Shown here: positions 8,420 through 17,453 of the stretch, one piece after another
Layout of the letters: each line of letters begins with the position of its first letter
Numbering within the stretch: the stretch's first letter is position 1
Program-made: the position numbers and the translations under genes
Notes under the pieces: model-generated
What the model was told of the DNA's origin: nothing
The model's input: only the letters and a program-made list of their open reading frames with translations
Database searches by the model: none
Origin: an uncultured Flavihumibacter sp.
Lineage (GTDB): Bacteria; Bacteroidota; Bacteroidia; Chitinophagales; Chitinophagaceae
Assembly: GCA_902168105.1 (NCBI GenBank)
Contig: CABHOY010000030.1
Location: 62,001 to 126,000 of the forward strand
DNA: 64,000 bases
Direction of reading: 5' to 3'

Positions 8420-9832
8420 TTACAGGTGAATTGCTTCGCCGTAAGCAACCTCTATCGCGTCTTTTACAGATTCGCTCATAGTTGGGTGCGGGTGGATGGA
8501 ATCCAGTACTTCCTGATAAGTGGTTTCCAGTTTACGTGCAGTCACTGTCTGTGCAATGATCTCAGTAACGTTGGCACCGATCATGTGAGTACCTAACCAT
8601 TCGCCATATTTAGCATCGAAGATCACTTTGATGAAACCTTCAGGAGCACCGGCAGCAGAAGCTTTACCGGAAGCAGAGAATGGGAATTTACCCACTTTCA
8701 CTTCGTAACCAGCTTCTTTCGCAGCTTTCTCAGTATAACCTACAGAAGCGATTTCCGGAGCACAGTAAGTACAACCAGGAATGTTCATGTAATCGATAGG
8801 CTCTGGCTTGTGCGCGTATTTCTTTTCGTTGTAAGCGATCGCTTCTACACAAACGATACCTTCTTTAGAGGCGACGTGTGCCAGTGCCTGGCCAGGAACC
8901 ATGTCACCGATAGCGTAAACGCCCTGTACATTGGTCTGGTAGTATTTGTCAACCAGTACTTTACCCTTATCGGTTTTAACACCCAGTGCTTCCAGACCGA
9001 GGTTTTCGATGTTAGCAGCGATACCAACAGCGCTCAGTACTACGTCAGCTTCCAGGAAAATGTCGCCGGTAGCGGTTTTCACTCTTGCTTTTACACCATC
9101 GCCGTTAGCTTCAACAGCCTCAACGGAAGCATTGGTCATGATGTTCAGACCTTGCTTCTTATAGATCTTTTCCAGCTCTTTGGAGATGTCTTCATCTTCA
9201 ACCGGAACGATACGCGGCATGAACTCAACGATGGTCACTTTAGTGCCCAGGGTTGCGTAGAAGTATGCAAATTCAACGCCGATAGCGCCGGAACCTACAA
9301 CGATCATGGATTTAGGCTGTTTAGGCAGTACCATTGCTTCACGGTAGCCAATTACCTTCTTACCATCTATTTTCAGATTAGGCAGTTCACGGGAACGTGC
9401 ACCTGTCGCCAGAATAATATATTTAGCATCGTGTAAGGAAGCCTTACCATCTTTATCGGTCACTTCGATCTGGCTCTTGGATTTCAGCTTACCTGTACCC
9501 ATCAGCACGTCGATCTTGTTCTTCTTCATCAGGAACTGTACACCCTTGCTCATCTTATCAGCTACACCACGGCTACGCTTAACTACAGCCTCAAAATCAG
9601 CGCTAGCGCTACCTTCGGCAACGTTAATTCCATAATTTTTAGCGTGTTGTATATATTCAAATACCTGCGCAGACTTCAATAATGCTTTCGTGGGGATACA
9701 GCCCCAGTTCAAACAAATACCGCCCAGGCTCTCTCTTTCAACTATTGCCGTCTTAAATCCCAGCTGAGAAGCACGGATAGCAGCCACATATCCACCAGGG
9801 CCACTACCAATTACGATTACGTCGTATGCCAT
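8420..9832 (-). CDS. lpdA: Dihydrolipoyl dehydrogenase (E3)
   Basis: This 470-residue flavoprotein should reoxidise dihydrolipoamide with NAD+ as the E3 subunit of pyruvate and 2-oxoglutarate dehydrogenase or of the glycine cleavage complex, in the cytosol. The FAD motif VIGSGPGGYVAA lies at 7-18 and the redox disulfide GGICLNWGCIP has Cys40 and Cys45. The NAD motif VVGSGAIGVEFAYFY is near 178-192. The active-site His449-Glu454 pair sits in HPHPTMSE of the dimer interface. Length is typical. No E1 or E2 gene is adjacent, so it is probably shared by several complexes, as is common in Bacteroidota. Confidence 0.97.
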   Translation of the reverse strand: MAYDVIVIGSGPGGYVAAIRASQLGFKTAIVERESLGGICLNWGCIPTKALLKSAQVFEYIQHAKNYGINVAEGSASADFEAVVKRSRGVADKMSKGVQFLMKKNKIDVLMGTGKLKSKSQIEVTDKDGKASLHDAKYIILATGARSRELPNLKIDGKKVIGYREAMVLPKQPKSMIVVGSGAIGVEFAYFYATLGTKVTIVEFMPRIVPVEDEDISKELEKIYKKQGLNIMTNASVEAVEANGDGVKARVKTATGDIFLEADVVLSAVGIAANIENLGLEALGVKTDKGKVLVDKYYQTNVQGVYAIGDMVPGQALAHVASKEGIVCVEAIAYNEKKYAHKPEPIDYMNIPGCTYCAPEIASVGYTEKAAKEAGYEVKVGKFPFSASGKASAAGAPEGFIKVIFDAKYGEWLGTHMIGANVTEIIAQTVTARKLETTYQEVLDSIHPHPTMSESVKDAIEVAYGEAIHL

Positions 9833-9858
9833 ATTGCTTAATTTTAATTTAAACTTGG

Positions 9859-9866
9859 CAAAGGTA
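9859..9866 (-). promoter_or_regulatory. -7 promoter element of lpd
   Basis: On the minus strand this reads TACCTTTG, a perfect TANNTTTG, 27 bases before the lpd ATG. The nearest TTG upstream is about 23 bases away and lies in the preceding terminator, so the -33 part is weak. Confidence 0.6.
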
Positions 9867-9879
9867 ACAATAAAATGGA

Positions 9880-9905
9880 AAAAGCCCGGCCAAAAATAGC
9901 CAGGC
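9880..9905 (-). terminator. Terminator of lolA
   Basis: On the minus strand AAGCCTGGC pairs with GCCGGGCTT (one G-T pair) around a short loop and is followed by TTTTTCC. It lies between lolA and lpd. Confidence 0.7.
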
Positions 9906-9942
9906 TTCTCTGTCTCCGGTTTCGCGAAGACCTATCAATATT

Positions 9943-10611
9943 TTAGCGGAGGTCTACCACTTCCACGCCAGGATACTTTTTAGGATCGAAGCTGAAAGTA
10001 GCGTCAGATACGTTTGTATTGGGCGTAAAGCTGGTGATCTCGTATGTATAGTGATTGCCGTTCTTTTCGAAAACCTTCATCTTAGAGATGTTCTGGCCTT
10101 TTTTATCGATAGATACGATCACTTTAAATACGTTCTTAGACTTGTCTGTTGGTGTCATTTCGATGTTCTGCAGCACTTTACCTTTTTCTGTGGTTTCACC
10201 TTCCAGGCGGTACAGATAGTCTTTATCGTAGAAGTTGGTGAACAATTTTGCCGGTGACAATGCAGAGCTGCTTGCATCCACATTATTGATCGTTACTTCG
10301 TTAGCGTCTTTGGCATATGTCCAGGAAGTCTTATTATCGCTGATGATCTCCTGGCCGTCCAGGTTCACCTTATATTTAGCACCTTTCAGGTAAACAGTAC
10401 CTTTTTTAGAATCAGTTACACTATTATTAGCACCCTCTACTTTCAATATAAAATTGGCCACAACTGATTTTAACTGGGAAAATTTCTTGCTTACACCGTC
10501 CAGGATGGCTTTTGCCTTAGGGTCATTCTTTCCCAGGTTACCTTTGGACTGAGCCATTCCGTTCGTTACGACACCGCCTGCTAATATGGCCAATAATAAA
10601 ATTCTCTTCAT
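9943..10611 (-). CDS. lolA: LolA-like outer-membrane lipoprotein carrier protein
   Basis: This 222-residue protein has a signal peptide (about 1-20, cut after MAQ). The LolA-like fold follows: an N-terminal helix with KAKAILDGVSKKFSQLKS and antiparallel strands including FILKVEG, KKGTVYLKGAKYKV, TSWTYAKDANEV and the late SDATFSFDPKKYPGVEVVDL. LolA shuttles lipoproteins through the periplasm to the outer membrane. It lies 90 bases downstream of ftsK on the same strand, an ftsK-lolA order that is widely conserved, which supports both calls. Length and signal peptide fit the family. Confidence 0.88.
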   Translation of the reverse strand: MKRILLLAILAGGVVTNGMAQSKGNLGKNDPKAKAILDGVSKKFSQLKSVVANFILKVEGANNSVTDSKKGTVYLKGAKYKVNLDGQEIISDNKTSWTYAKDANEVTINNVDASSSALSPAKLFTNFYDKDYLYRLEGETTEKGKVLQNIEMTPTDKSKNVFKVIVSIDKKGQNISKMKVFEKNGNHYTYEITSFTPNTNVSDATFSFDPKKYPGVEVVDLR

Positions 10612-10701
10612 TTTCGTAAGTTTTATTTCTGCTGTTTTTGAGACAAATGTTATGCCGATACCTATCTATCGTTCGTTAATATAAAGCCAAAAGTACTATG
10701 A

Positions 10702-13314
10702 TCAGCTGATATCGTTCAGGATCATTTCAAGGTCAGCTTCTGTCTTGACATTGACTTCCCTTGCTTTGCTACCCATATTAGGTCCGACAATACCGGCCGC
10801 TTCCAGCTGGTCCATCAGCCTGCCGGCCCTGTTATAGCCCAGTTTCATACGGCGTTGTAACAGGGATGTAGAACCTTGCTGGTTCTGTACAATGACACGG
10901 GCCGCCTCTTCAAAAAGCGGGTCCCTGTCCTGCAGGCTGATCTCCCGGCCTTCCATATCCTTCTCATCCACATATTCGGGCAACAGGTAGGCTTCAGGAT
11001 AAGCCCGCTGCTCTCCGATATATTCCGCCACCTTCTCCACTTCGGGCGTATCCACAAAGGCACATTGCAGACGTACCAGCTCGCCGTTAAAGGAAACCAG
11101 CATGTCCCCCTGTCCGATCAGCTGTTCTGCACCACCGATATCGAGGATGGTACGGGAGTCGATCTTGGACGATACCTTGAACGCGATACGCGCCGGGAAG
11201 TTCGCTTTGATAGTACCGGTAATGATATTAACTGACGGACGCTGTGTGGCGATGATCAGGTGGATACCTACCGCACGGGCCAGCTGCGCCAGGCGGGCGA
11301 TCGGCATTTCCACTTCCTTACCAGCGGTCATGATCAAGTCGGCAAACTCGTCGATCACCAGTACCACGAATGGCAGGTAGCGGTGGCCCCTTTGCGGGTT
11401 CAGCCTTCTCTGGACGAATTTGTTATTGTATTCTTTGATATTACGGGTACCGGCCTCTTTCAGGAGGTCATAACGGAGGTCCATTTCAATACAGAGGGCA
11501 TTGAGGGTATGGATCACTTTTTTGGTATCGGTAATAATGGCTTCCTCTTCGCCTGGCAATTTGGCCAGGAAGTGTTTTTCGATCAGCTTGTAAAGTGACA
11601 GTTCCACCTTTTTAGGATCGACCAGTACGAACTTCAGCTGGGAAGGATGCTTTTTATAGAGGAGGGAAACCAGTAATGTATTGATACCTACTGATTTACC
11701 TTGCCCCGTAGCACCTGCCATAAGCAAGTGTGGCATTTTGGCCAGGTCAGCTATAAAGTTCTCATTATCAATCTTTTTACCGATAGCGATCGGCAGTTCC
11801 ATATTACTTTGCTGGAACTTCTCAGAAGCCAGCAGGTTCCTGAGTGATACGATGCTCTTTTTTACATTCGGCACCTCGATACCAATTGTACCCTTACCAG
11901 GGATCGGCGCGATAATACGGATACCCAGTGCAGAAAGACTGAGGGCGATATCATCTTCCAGGTTCTTGATCCGGGAGATACGTACACCGGCAGCGGGTAC
12001 GATCTCGTACAGGGTTACCGTAGGCCCTACTGTAGCACTGATCTTCTGGATGGAGATATCGTAGTTCTTCAGGGTGTCAATGATCTGGTTCTTGTTCCTG
12101 TCCAGTTCACTGGCGTCCTGTACGATCTTTTCTGTGCTGTGGTTGTCCAGCAACTCCAGTAACGGGTATTTATAGTCACGAAGATCAAGGGTCGGCTCGT
12201 ACGGGTCCATCTGAACGGGCTGTCTTACCGGCGCTACCTCTTCTTCCTCTTCATTTTCTACTACCGGAGGTTTGATCTCCCAGGCAACATCTTCTGTGTT
12301 AGGTTTCTTTTTACGGGAAGCAGTCTGTTCAACTGTTTCTTCTATGTATAATAATGGGCCGGCCTCTTCTTCCTGCTCTTCCAGTACTTCTTCTTCCTCT
12401 TCTTCCACCTCTTCCTGGTGAGCCGACAGATTGGCAGGCGGAATAAGGGTGATCGAGGCGTCATTACGCTCAACGAGCTGCATTTCAGGCAGTTCGGCAT
12501 TGTCTGACGGAGGTGGGATAACAGAGACGCCTGATTCTTTCAGTCCGTTCTTCCGTTTAGGTTCTTTTGTATTGGTGGTAGCAACCTGCGGTGTAACTGC
12601 GATAACGGTTGGTTCGGGAACGGTTACGGCTACCGGTGCTACGGCAGGTTTTGGTTTGGCCTTGAACTGTCGTTCCATCCATTGGAAGTCCAGGTTGTAT
12701 TTCCAGATCAGCCAGGAAAGTCCGGCTACCATCAGCAGCAATGCAGCTCCTGCCCTTCCGAGGAAGCCAATGAGCCAGGTATTGACAGCATCGCCCATGG
12801 CGCCGCCCCAGGGGAAGTCGGACAGCATGGACACGAAAGCGGCCGTAGTACTGATAAACAGCAGGCCAAAGAGGATATATTTAACGTTACGCCAAATGCG
12901 GAATACCCGGCGGCCAACTACGAAGTTGACGCCAAGTACAAAAAACAGATAACAAAACAAATATGATGCGATTCCGAACCCTTTGTAAAAGAACCAATGG
13001 GAGACGAAGGCCCCTAACCTCCCGAGGAGGTTTTCCACCTTCACGCTATCCATGTCCATCAACAGTAAGCTGGCAGAATAACGAAATACCTTATCCTGGT
13101 CTTCTTCCCAGGTAAAGAGATAAGATGTAAACGCGATAAAACAGTAGAGCGACAACAACAGGCATATTACCCCCAAAACCTTATGGGTCCGTTCGTCTTT
13201 TACCAATTCTTTTACTTTTACCTCTACTTCCTTGTCCTGCTTTAGTACGTTGGGGTCGTTGCCTCGAGGTTTCTTACTCTCTGGTTTTTCTGTTTTGAGT
13301 TTATTTTTAGACAT
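10702..13314 (-). CDS. ftsK: DNA translocase FtsK/SpoIIIE
   Basis: The 870-residue protein has an N-terminal membrane domain (helices within about 47-205) and a long low-complexity linker (about 215-365) that is rich in Pro then Glu. The RecA-like motor holds Walker A GATGQGKS at 534-541 and Walker B VLVIDEFADLIM near 655. A C-terminal winged-helix gamma domain (about 800-870, ending in LLQRRMKLGYNRAGRLMDQLE) reads DNA polarity sequences. FtsK pumps chromosome dimers through the septum and activates XerCD at dif. The acidic linker, with runs of Glu at about 301-317 and 353-359, is a normal divergence point. It starts an operon with lolA. Confidence 0.97.
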   Translation of the reverse strand: MSKNKLKTEKPESKKPRGNDPNVLKQDKEVEVKVKELVKDERTHKVLGVICLLLSLYCFIAFTSYLFTWEEDQDKVFRYSASLLLMDMDSVKVENLLGRLGAFVSHWFFYKGFGIASYLFCYLFFVLGVNFVVGRRVFRIWRNVKYILFGLLFISTTAAFVSMLSDFPWGGAMGDAVNTWLIGFLGRAGAALLLMVAGLSWLIWKYNLDFQWMERQFKAKPKPAVAPVAVTVPEPTVIAVTPQVATTNTKEPKRKNGLKESGVSVIPPPSDNAELPEMQLVERNDASITLIPPANLSAHQEEVEEEEEEVLEEQEEEAGPLLYIEETVEQTASRKKKPNTEDVAWEIKPPVVENEEEEEVAPVRQPVQMDPYEPTLDLRDYKYPLLELLDNHSTEKIVQDASELDRNKNQIIDTLKNYDISIQKISATVGPTVTLYEIVPAAGVRISRIKNLEDDIALSLSALGIRIIAPIPGKGTIGIEVPNVKKSIVSLRNLLASEKFQQSNMELPIAIGKKIDNENFIADLAKMPHLLMAGATGQGKSVGINTLLVSLLYKKHPSQLKFVLVDPKKVELSLYKLIEKHFLAKLPGEEEAIITDTKKVIHTLNALCIEMDLRYDLLKEAGTRNIKEYNNKFVQRRLNPQRGHRYLPFVVLVIDEFADLIMTAGKEVEMPIARLAQLARAVGIHLIIATQRPSVNIITGTIKANFPARIAFKVSSKIDSRTILDIGGAEQLIGQGDMLVSFNGELVRLQCAFVDTPEVEKVAEYIGEQRAYPEAYLLPEYVDEKDMEGREISLQDRDPLFEEAARVIVQNQQGSTSLLQRRMKLGYNRAGRLMDQLEAAGIVGPNMGSKAREVNVKTEADLEMILNDIS

Positions 13315-13328
13315 ACATTATAGCGCTC

Positions 13329-13336
13329 CAAAATTA
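13329..13336 (-). promoter_or_regulatory. -7 promoter element of ftsK
   Basis: The minus strand reads TAATTTTG, a full match to TANNTTTG, 15 bases before the ftsK ATG. No clear -33 TTG is visible. Confidence 0.5.
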
Positions 13337-13441
13337 CGGTCGCTGTTCGATATATTAAGAATTTATTTTCAATTAAGAATCAGTAACTAAGAAACGGATT
13401 CTCTGTCTTTTGTTACCAACTCCCATTTACGGGTCCACCCT

Positions 13442-14836
13442 TTAATACAACAACTGTACCCATCTTGTGATAAACTCCAATACAGCAGGGTTTATTGTCT
13501 CGTCTAATGTGCCATATTCTTCTAACGTACATGCTTCACAGCGTTGAAACAGGTGATTCAGCCCGGGGAAGGTCCTGATCGTAACCAGTTCATTTCCACC
13601 TTTTACAAGGCCGCTCTCTATTCCTTTCAGGTTGCTGGTAGCGTCTGTGATGACGTCCTGATCACCGTTGATAGCCAGTACCGGGCATTTTATTTTAGCA
13701 AGGTAAGTTGCTGGATCATATTGCAGCAGCGACAATGCTTCCTCAGTATTGTCTGCCGCATAGGTTGATTCTATAAAGTTCTGCCTGCCGCTCGTGTTTG
13801 TGCTATCGCCGAAGTGATTATAGAGCGCAGACAGTTCTGCGTAGGCTTTCCGTTGCCTGTCGCCGGGATCGGCGGTGAGGTACAGTACATTCAGATAACG
13901 CTGATAGCTGGCTACATAAGCTTCGATATAGTTATCTTTTTCGCCGAATGCTTTTGCTACCTGGGCCAGTTTGCGATTGTAATATTCTCTGCCGTCCAGT
14001 CCGGGCGAGGCCATGTTGATCATAAAAGCGATCTTCGGATCACCAGCGGCCACGATCTGCGCTACTGTTCCTCCTTCGCTGTAACCCAGCAGTCCGATTG
14101 CGGCGGTATCTGCATCATTTCGTTTACGCAGCCAGCTTACTCCAGCTTTGACGTCTTCAGCGAAGTTGAATATTCCGGAGGAGTCATAGTTGCCGGTACT
14201 CTCTCCCACTCCCCGGTCATCGAACCGCAGTGTTGCGATACCATGTTTTACGAGGTAGTCAGTGAGGACTGCGAATGAGCGGTGGTCAAACTGTTCATTG
14301 TTGCGGTTCTGCTGGCGTTGACCTGATATCAATATGATCACAGGGTATGGACCTTTCTGGCCTGGTTTGGTGAATGTTCCGCTGAGCAGGACCTTATCTA
14401 CCGGGTTAACGAACTTCACGTCTTCCACGTCATATGCGGGATGTTCGGACGGGTCTTGTGGCCGGGTCACCGGCAGGTCTTTGATCTCTTCCCGTGAGAA
14501 GTTCAGGGTAGTGCGATTACCGATCTGTACGAAGTATCCTTCATAACGGTTGCGGATACTGTTCCAGTAGCCGGTATATTTAAAGCTGATACTGTCTATC
14601 GTAAATTCCAGGGTGTTATTTTTCAGCGAGGCTTTGTCGAGTTGAATGCCGTCTTTGGCGATGTCGGGGCTTTTTAATTGTCCTTTAAGCTGATTTCCCT
14701 GGCGCTGCAATTGTAATTGCAGGCGTTGTTTCTGGCCTTGCGGGTTAGTGAAGACTCCGTACCAGTTGCCGTTGATATCTTGTGCTGTCACGGTTCCTGC
14801 GAGACTGAGGCAAATGATAATCAGGTATTTGAACAT
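13442..14836 (-). CDS. Secreted alpha/beta hydrolase
   Basis: This 464-residue protein has a signal peptide (about 1-18, TVTAQ). An N-terminal beta-rich region (about 20-115) probably forms a lipocalin-like or accessory domain. The alpha/beta hydrolase domain runs from about 130 to 464. Visible catalytic elements are the nucleophile elbow GYSEGG (Ser253), the acid in NGDQD near 395 and the histidine in GLNHLF near 427. The oxyanion region ILISGQRQQNRN is unusual in lacking the common HGxG. It resembles Bacteroidota proteins annotated as dienelactone-hydrolase or S9-like esterases, so it may be an esterase or peptidase; the substrate is unknown. Its 5' side faces a 725-base structured intergenic region. 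Confidence 0.85.
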   Translation of the reverse strand: MFKYLIIICLSLAGTVTAQDINGNWYGVFTNPQGQKQRLQLQLQRQGNQLKGQLKSPDIAKDGIQLDKASLKNNTLEFTIDSISFKYTGYWNSIRNRYEGYFVQIGNRTTLNFSREEIKDLPVTRPQDPSEHPAYDVEDVKFVNPVDKVLLSGTFTKPGQKGPYPVIILISGQRQQNRNNEQFDHRSFAVLTDYLVKHGIATLRFDDRGVGESTGNYDSSGIFNFAEDVKAGVSWLRKRNDADTAAIGLLGYSEGGTVAQIVAAGDPKIAFMINMASPGLDGREYYNRKLAQVAKAFGEKDNYIEAYVASYQRYLNVLYLTADPGDRQRKAYAELSALYNHFGDSTNTSGRQNFIESTYAADNTEEALSLLQYDPATYLAKIKCPVLAINGDQDVITDATSNLKGIESGLVKGGNELVTIRTFPGLNHLFQRCEACTLEEYGTLDETINPAVLEFITRWVQLLY

Positions 14837-14913
14837 GTTATTACTTTTCTAGTTTTTGTTGTGTTTTGCTTAACGTTTGCTTGATGTTGTTTGTTGTTAC
14901 TTGCCGTTCGATC

Positions 14914-15048
14914 GCGGATATCGTAAACTGTGCTGTATCTGCTTGGTTGGATGCCGATGTAGCTTTGTCAAACGTTTCATCGTTGGTTTGATATTGGGCG
15001 GCATCAAACGTTTCTCAACCAGATAAGGCACATTTTTACGATATCCGC
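14914..15048. repeat. Nested inverted repeat
   Basis: The outer arms are a 14-bp perfect pair: GCGGATATCGTAAA (14914-14927) and TTTACGATATCCGC (15035-15048). Inside them a 7-bp pair GATGCCG (14950-14956) and CGGCATC (14999-15005) nests in the same sense. The motif TCAAACGTTTC occurs twice, at 14968-14978 and 15004-15014. The whole could fold as a two-tier hairpin or cruciform. Confidence 0.75.
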
Positions 15049-15400
15049 TTTCCCACTGGCATACAATAATGTTACTGCCATCTTCAGCAAGAGCATACTA
15101 TTCTCTAACTGGCATCCAATTATGTTTATTGCCATCTTGCTGTAGCAGCATACTGTCCCATCACTTGCGCACAATTATTATTGTTATGTATTGTTAGTTT
15201 AGCACCGATGTATTGTTCTCTAACTGATGCAACACTATGTTTATTGCCATCTTGCTATATCAGCATACTGTCCCTGCACTCACGCACAATTATTATTCAC
15301 AATTATTATTGTTATGTTCAGCACAGATGTATTGTTCTCTGACTGATATAGCACCATGCTTTATGCCATGTTACTTTACTGCAGAGGCGTACTGTCCTTC
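15049..15400. repeat. Imperfect tandem repeats of about 115-119 bp
   Basis: Units beginning TTCTCTAACTG start at 15101, 15216 and 15335 (spacings 115 and 119). A shorter leading fragment starts near 15049. Each shares the blocks TGTTTATTGCCATCTTGCT, GCATACTGTCC, CACAATTATTATT and GATGTATTG. The last unit is cut short at about 15400. The second unit has an internal duplication of CACAATTATTATT. Confidence 0.75.
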
Positions 15401-15561
15401 AAAATATCAGGGGCTAAGCCTGTAGGCCCAGCCCCTGGATAGTTAGATCGTATTCTTATTAGTGTAGCATTAGTATTAGTAATGCAATTACTGTTTTGGG
15501 TTGTGACCCGGTGTCGGAAGATTGCAGAGTATCAATTCATCCGCAGATATATTTAACAGCA

Positions 15562-15954
15562 CTATTTCTTCAAGAATGCCAGCAGCAGACAGATCCAGCC
15601 GGCTATGAAGAATAAGCCGCCTATCGGTGTTATAATGCCTATCTTACTTAGGCCTACTGTCTCTGTTGCTTTTATCATTGTTAAAACGTACAGAGAGCCT
15701 GAAAAGAGTATTACACCTATAAAGAAACAGCGTCCTGCCCATTCCAGGAGATTACTTGCTGCAGGTAATTGGGCAAATAAAATGCCTACCGCCAGCAGGG
15801 CGAATGTATGGTAAAACTGATATGTTACGCCCGTCTGAAATGTTCCTACTGTTTCCGGTGGTACGAGTTCCTTCAGCTTATGAGCGCCGAATGCGCCGAG
15901 TGTTACGGCCAGAGCGCCCAGTATTGCTGCGATGATGAGAAATCCCTTATGCAT
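15562..15954 (-). CDS. DUF423 family small membrane protein
   Basis: The 130-residue protein has four predicted membrane helices: about 5-23, 48-64, 74-92 and 101-127. It carries the DUF423 (YgdD/TMEM256-like) signature LGAFGAHKLK near 20-29 and YQFYHTFALL near 46-55. Function is unknown in all lineages. It lies 178 bases downstream of aroK on the same strand and could be read through from it, though no terminator or promoter decides this. Confidence 0.88.
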   Translation of the reverse strand: MHKGFLIIAAILGALAVTLGAFGAHKLKELVPPETVGTFQTGVTYQFYHTFALLAVGILFAQLPAASNLLEWAGRCFFIGVILFSGSLYVLTMIKATETVGLSKIGIITPIGGLFFIAGWICLLLAFLKK

Positions 15955-16132
15955 TGGTAATTGGTATATTGACGTTTGATTAATTTCGCGGCCAGTTATA
16001 GCTCTCGTTATAGCTCTCTTAGTCTTCGCATCTCTTAATCTTTGCGGTGCTACATATGCTACATATATCCCTGCAAATATCTGACTCCTGACGTTGTGTG
16101 GCCGGGAGTATATTGTTTGCGAAGCTTTATTG

Positions 16133-16642
16133 TTAAGCTTTTATGCCTAGTCTTTGTGTAAAGGAATCGAGGCTGATGGTCTCGGATTCTGCAATGGTGA
16201 TCTGGGCCTGTTCGTAGAAGGGTACGCGTTCAGCCAGCTTCTTTTCTACGAAGTCGAGCAGTTCATCGTCAGCCAGGTCCTGGATCAGGGGGCGTTTTGA
16301 CTTCTTGCGTTTCAGTCGCTCTACGATCAGTGACAGGCTTGGATTGAGCCAGACAGTGACGCCGTTGTTGTTCATGATGTCCATGTTGTCCTGGAAGCAG
16401 GGAGCACCACCTCCGCAGGAGATCAGGAAGGTCTCATTGCGGGAAAGCTCTTTCAGCCAGTAGTTTTCCTGTTGGCGGAAGTAGTCTTCTCCTTTCGTGG
16501 CGAATATATCACTGATGGACATTGCTTCCGATTCTACGATCACATCATCCAGGTCATAGAACGGTAACGACAGGTGTTCCGCCAGTTGCTTGCCCCAGTA
16601 AGTCTTGCCGGCGCCCATAAAGCCGAGTAGAAAGATTTTCAA
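16133..16642 (-). CDS. aroK: Shikimate kinase
   Basis: This 169-residue P-loop kinase phosphorylates shikimate at the 3-OH in the chorismate pathway, in the cytosol. The Walker A motif GFMGAGKT lies at 7-14, the shikimate-binding DLDD at 31-34 and the substrate-binding SCGGGAP at about 74-80. The lid region contains KKSKRPLI near 113-120. Length matches family members (about 170). It lies 27 bases after the phosphopantetheinyl transferase on the same strand, so the two are probably cotranscribed although their roles differ. Confidence 0.95.
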   Translation of the reverse strand: MKIFLLGFMGAGKTYWGKQLAEHLSLPFYDLDDVIVESEAMSISDIFATKGEDYFRQQENYWLKELSRNETFLISCGGGAPCFQDNMDIMNNNGVTVWLNPSLSLIVERLKRKKSKRPLIQDLADDELLDFVEKKLAERVPFYEQAQITIAESETISLDSFTQRLGIKA

Positions 16643-16669
16643 ATTGACTGTTTTTAAAACATTAATGTT

Positions 16670-17353
16670 CTAGTGTCCTGAATGCCCTGAACGTGCCGCT
16701 TCTGCGTTTTCCGCCTTTACGGGAGAAAGATCTTCGGAACCGCTCGTCCAGGTTAAGCATAACCCGTCTTCCATCAGATATTGCAAATATAACCGTGCAA
16801 TTTTATCTGCTTTGTTAAAATTGCAGGTAAGGAAACCTTTCTGCTGGAATATGAAGGGTGCAAGTTGCATATTTTCTTTAAAATCAACGCTTCCCAGCCC
16901 ATACCACTTAAAAACAGCCTCTTTGGCGCTCCAGCAGATGGTCTTATGGGACAGCGCCTGTACAGGGTCTATAAAAGCCTGCTCTTCAGGCGAGAGGAAC
17001 TTGTGCGATACTGCCTCTATCTTAGGCTTTATCTCCTCAATATCAATACCTACCGCGCTATCACTGCTCACGATCGCTGCTACATTATCGCCGCAATGCG
17101 AGATGGAAAAATGCAGGCTGTGGCTGTCCAGGTAAGGCTTACGGCTCTGCATTACCTGGATCTTTTCGATCGGGAAGCCCGGGTGCAATTCCTGGAGCAG
17201 ATACCGTCCCGCAAAGTGCTGCAAACGCTTGTGGGGATGGTGTATTGCCGGGGAAATATTGACCTTTTCCCGGAAGAACGCCTCTTCCTCTTCAATTTTC
17301 CAAACGCCCAACCGGGAGCCGGGATTGATTTGTATGGTACGTATTAATGGCAT
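16670..17353 (-). CDS. 4'-phosphopantetheinyl transferase superfamily protein
   Basis: The 227-residue protein should move phosphopantetheine from CoA to a serine on a carrier protein. The Mg-binding motif GIDIEEI is at about 102-108 and the second motif WSAKEAVFKW at about 141-150; the intervening LSPEEQAF is also typical. The size and layout match the Sfp/Gsp-type two-domain group rather than small AcpS. No carrier protein or synthase gene is nearby, so the target is unknown. I place the start at ATG 17353. An upstream GTG at 17401 would extend it through a TAATTTG stretch that looks more like promoter sequence. Confidence 0.85.
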   Translation of the reverse strand: MPLIRTIQINPGSRLGVWKIEEEEAFFREKVNISPAIHHPHKRLQHFAGRYLLQELHPGFPIEKIQVMQSRKPYLDSHSLHFSISHCGDNVAAIVSSDSAVGIDIEEIKPKIEAVSHKFLSPEEQAFIDPVQALSHKTICWSAKEAVFKWYGLGSVDFKENMQLAPFIFQQKGFLTCNFNKADKIARLYLQYLMEDGLCLTWTSGSEDLSPVKAENAEAARSGHSGH

Positions 17354-17453
17354 ATCTTGCCAAATTAATGCAAAAAGCTGAATGCAGAATGCATTGAACA
17401 CCGAAGCTTAATACTAACACAACTATTTACTACAAACTAATTACACCCGATCT

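Larger units (their letters stand above)
14837..15561. other. 725-base structured, gene-free interval
   Basis: No gene is supported. The left half contains a nested inverted repeat (14914-15048) and the right half contains tandem repeats of about 115 bases (15049-15400). The open frames here come from the repeats and lack recognisable motifs. It lies upstream of the minus-strand hydrolase gene, so the inverted repeat could be part of its leader. Confidence 0.65.

Noticed and set aside
8810..9436. 208-residue plus-strand frame over lpd
   Set aside because: It lies wholly within lpd, is rich in Phe/Val/Asn as expected of a complement shadow, and has no promoter.
15049..15400. Possible CRISPR array
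   Set aside because: Units are about 115 bp and diverge along their whole length. There are no short identical repeats with unique spacers and no cas genes.
15237..15425. 62-residue frame in the 115-bp repeats
   Set aside because: The frame comes from the tandem repeat sequence and has no promoter or signal that would support a gene.
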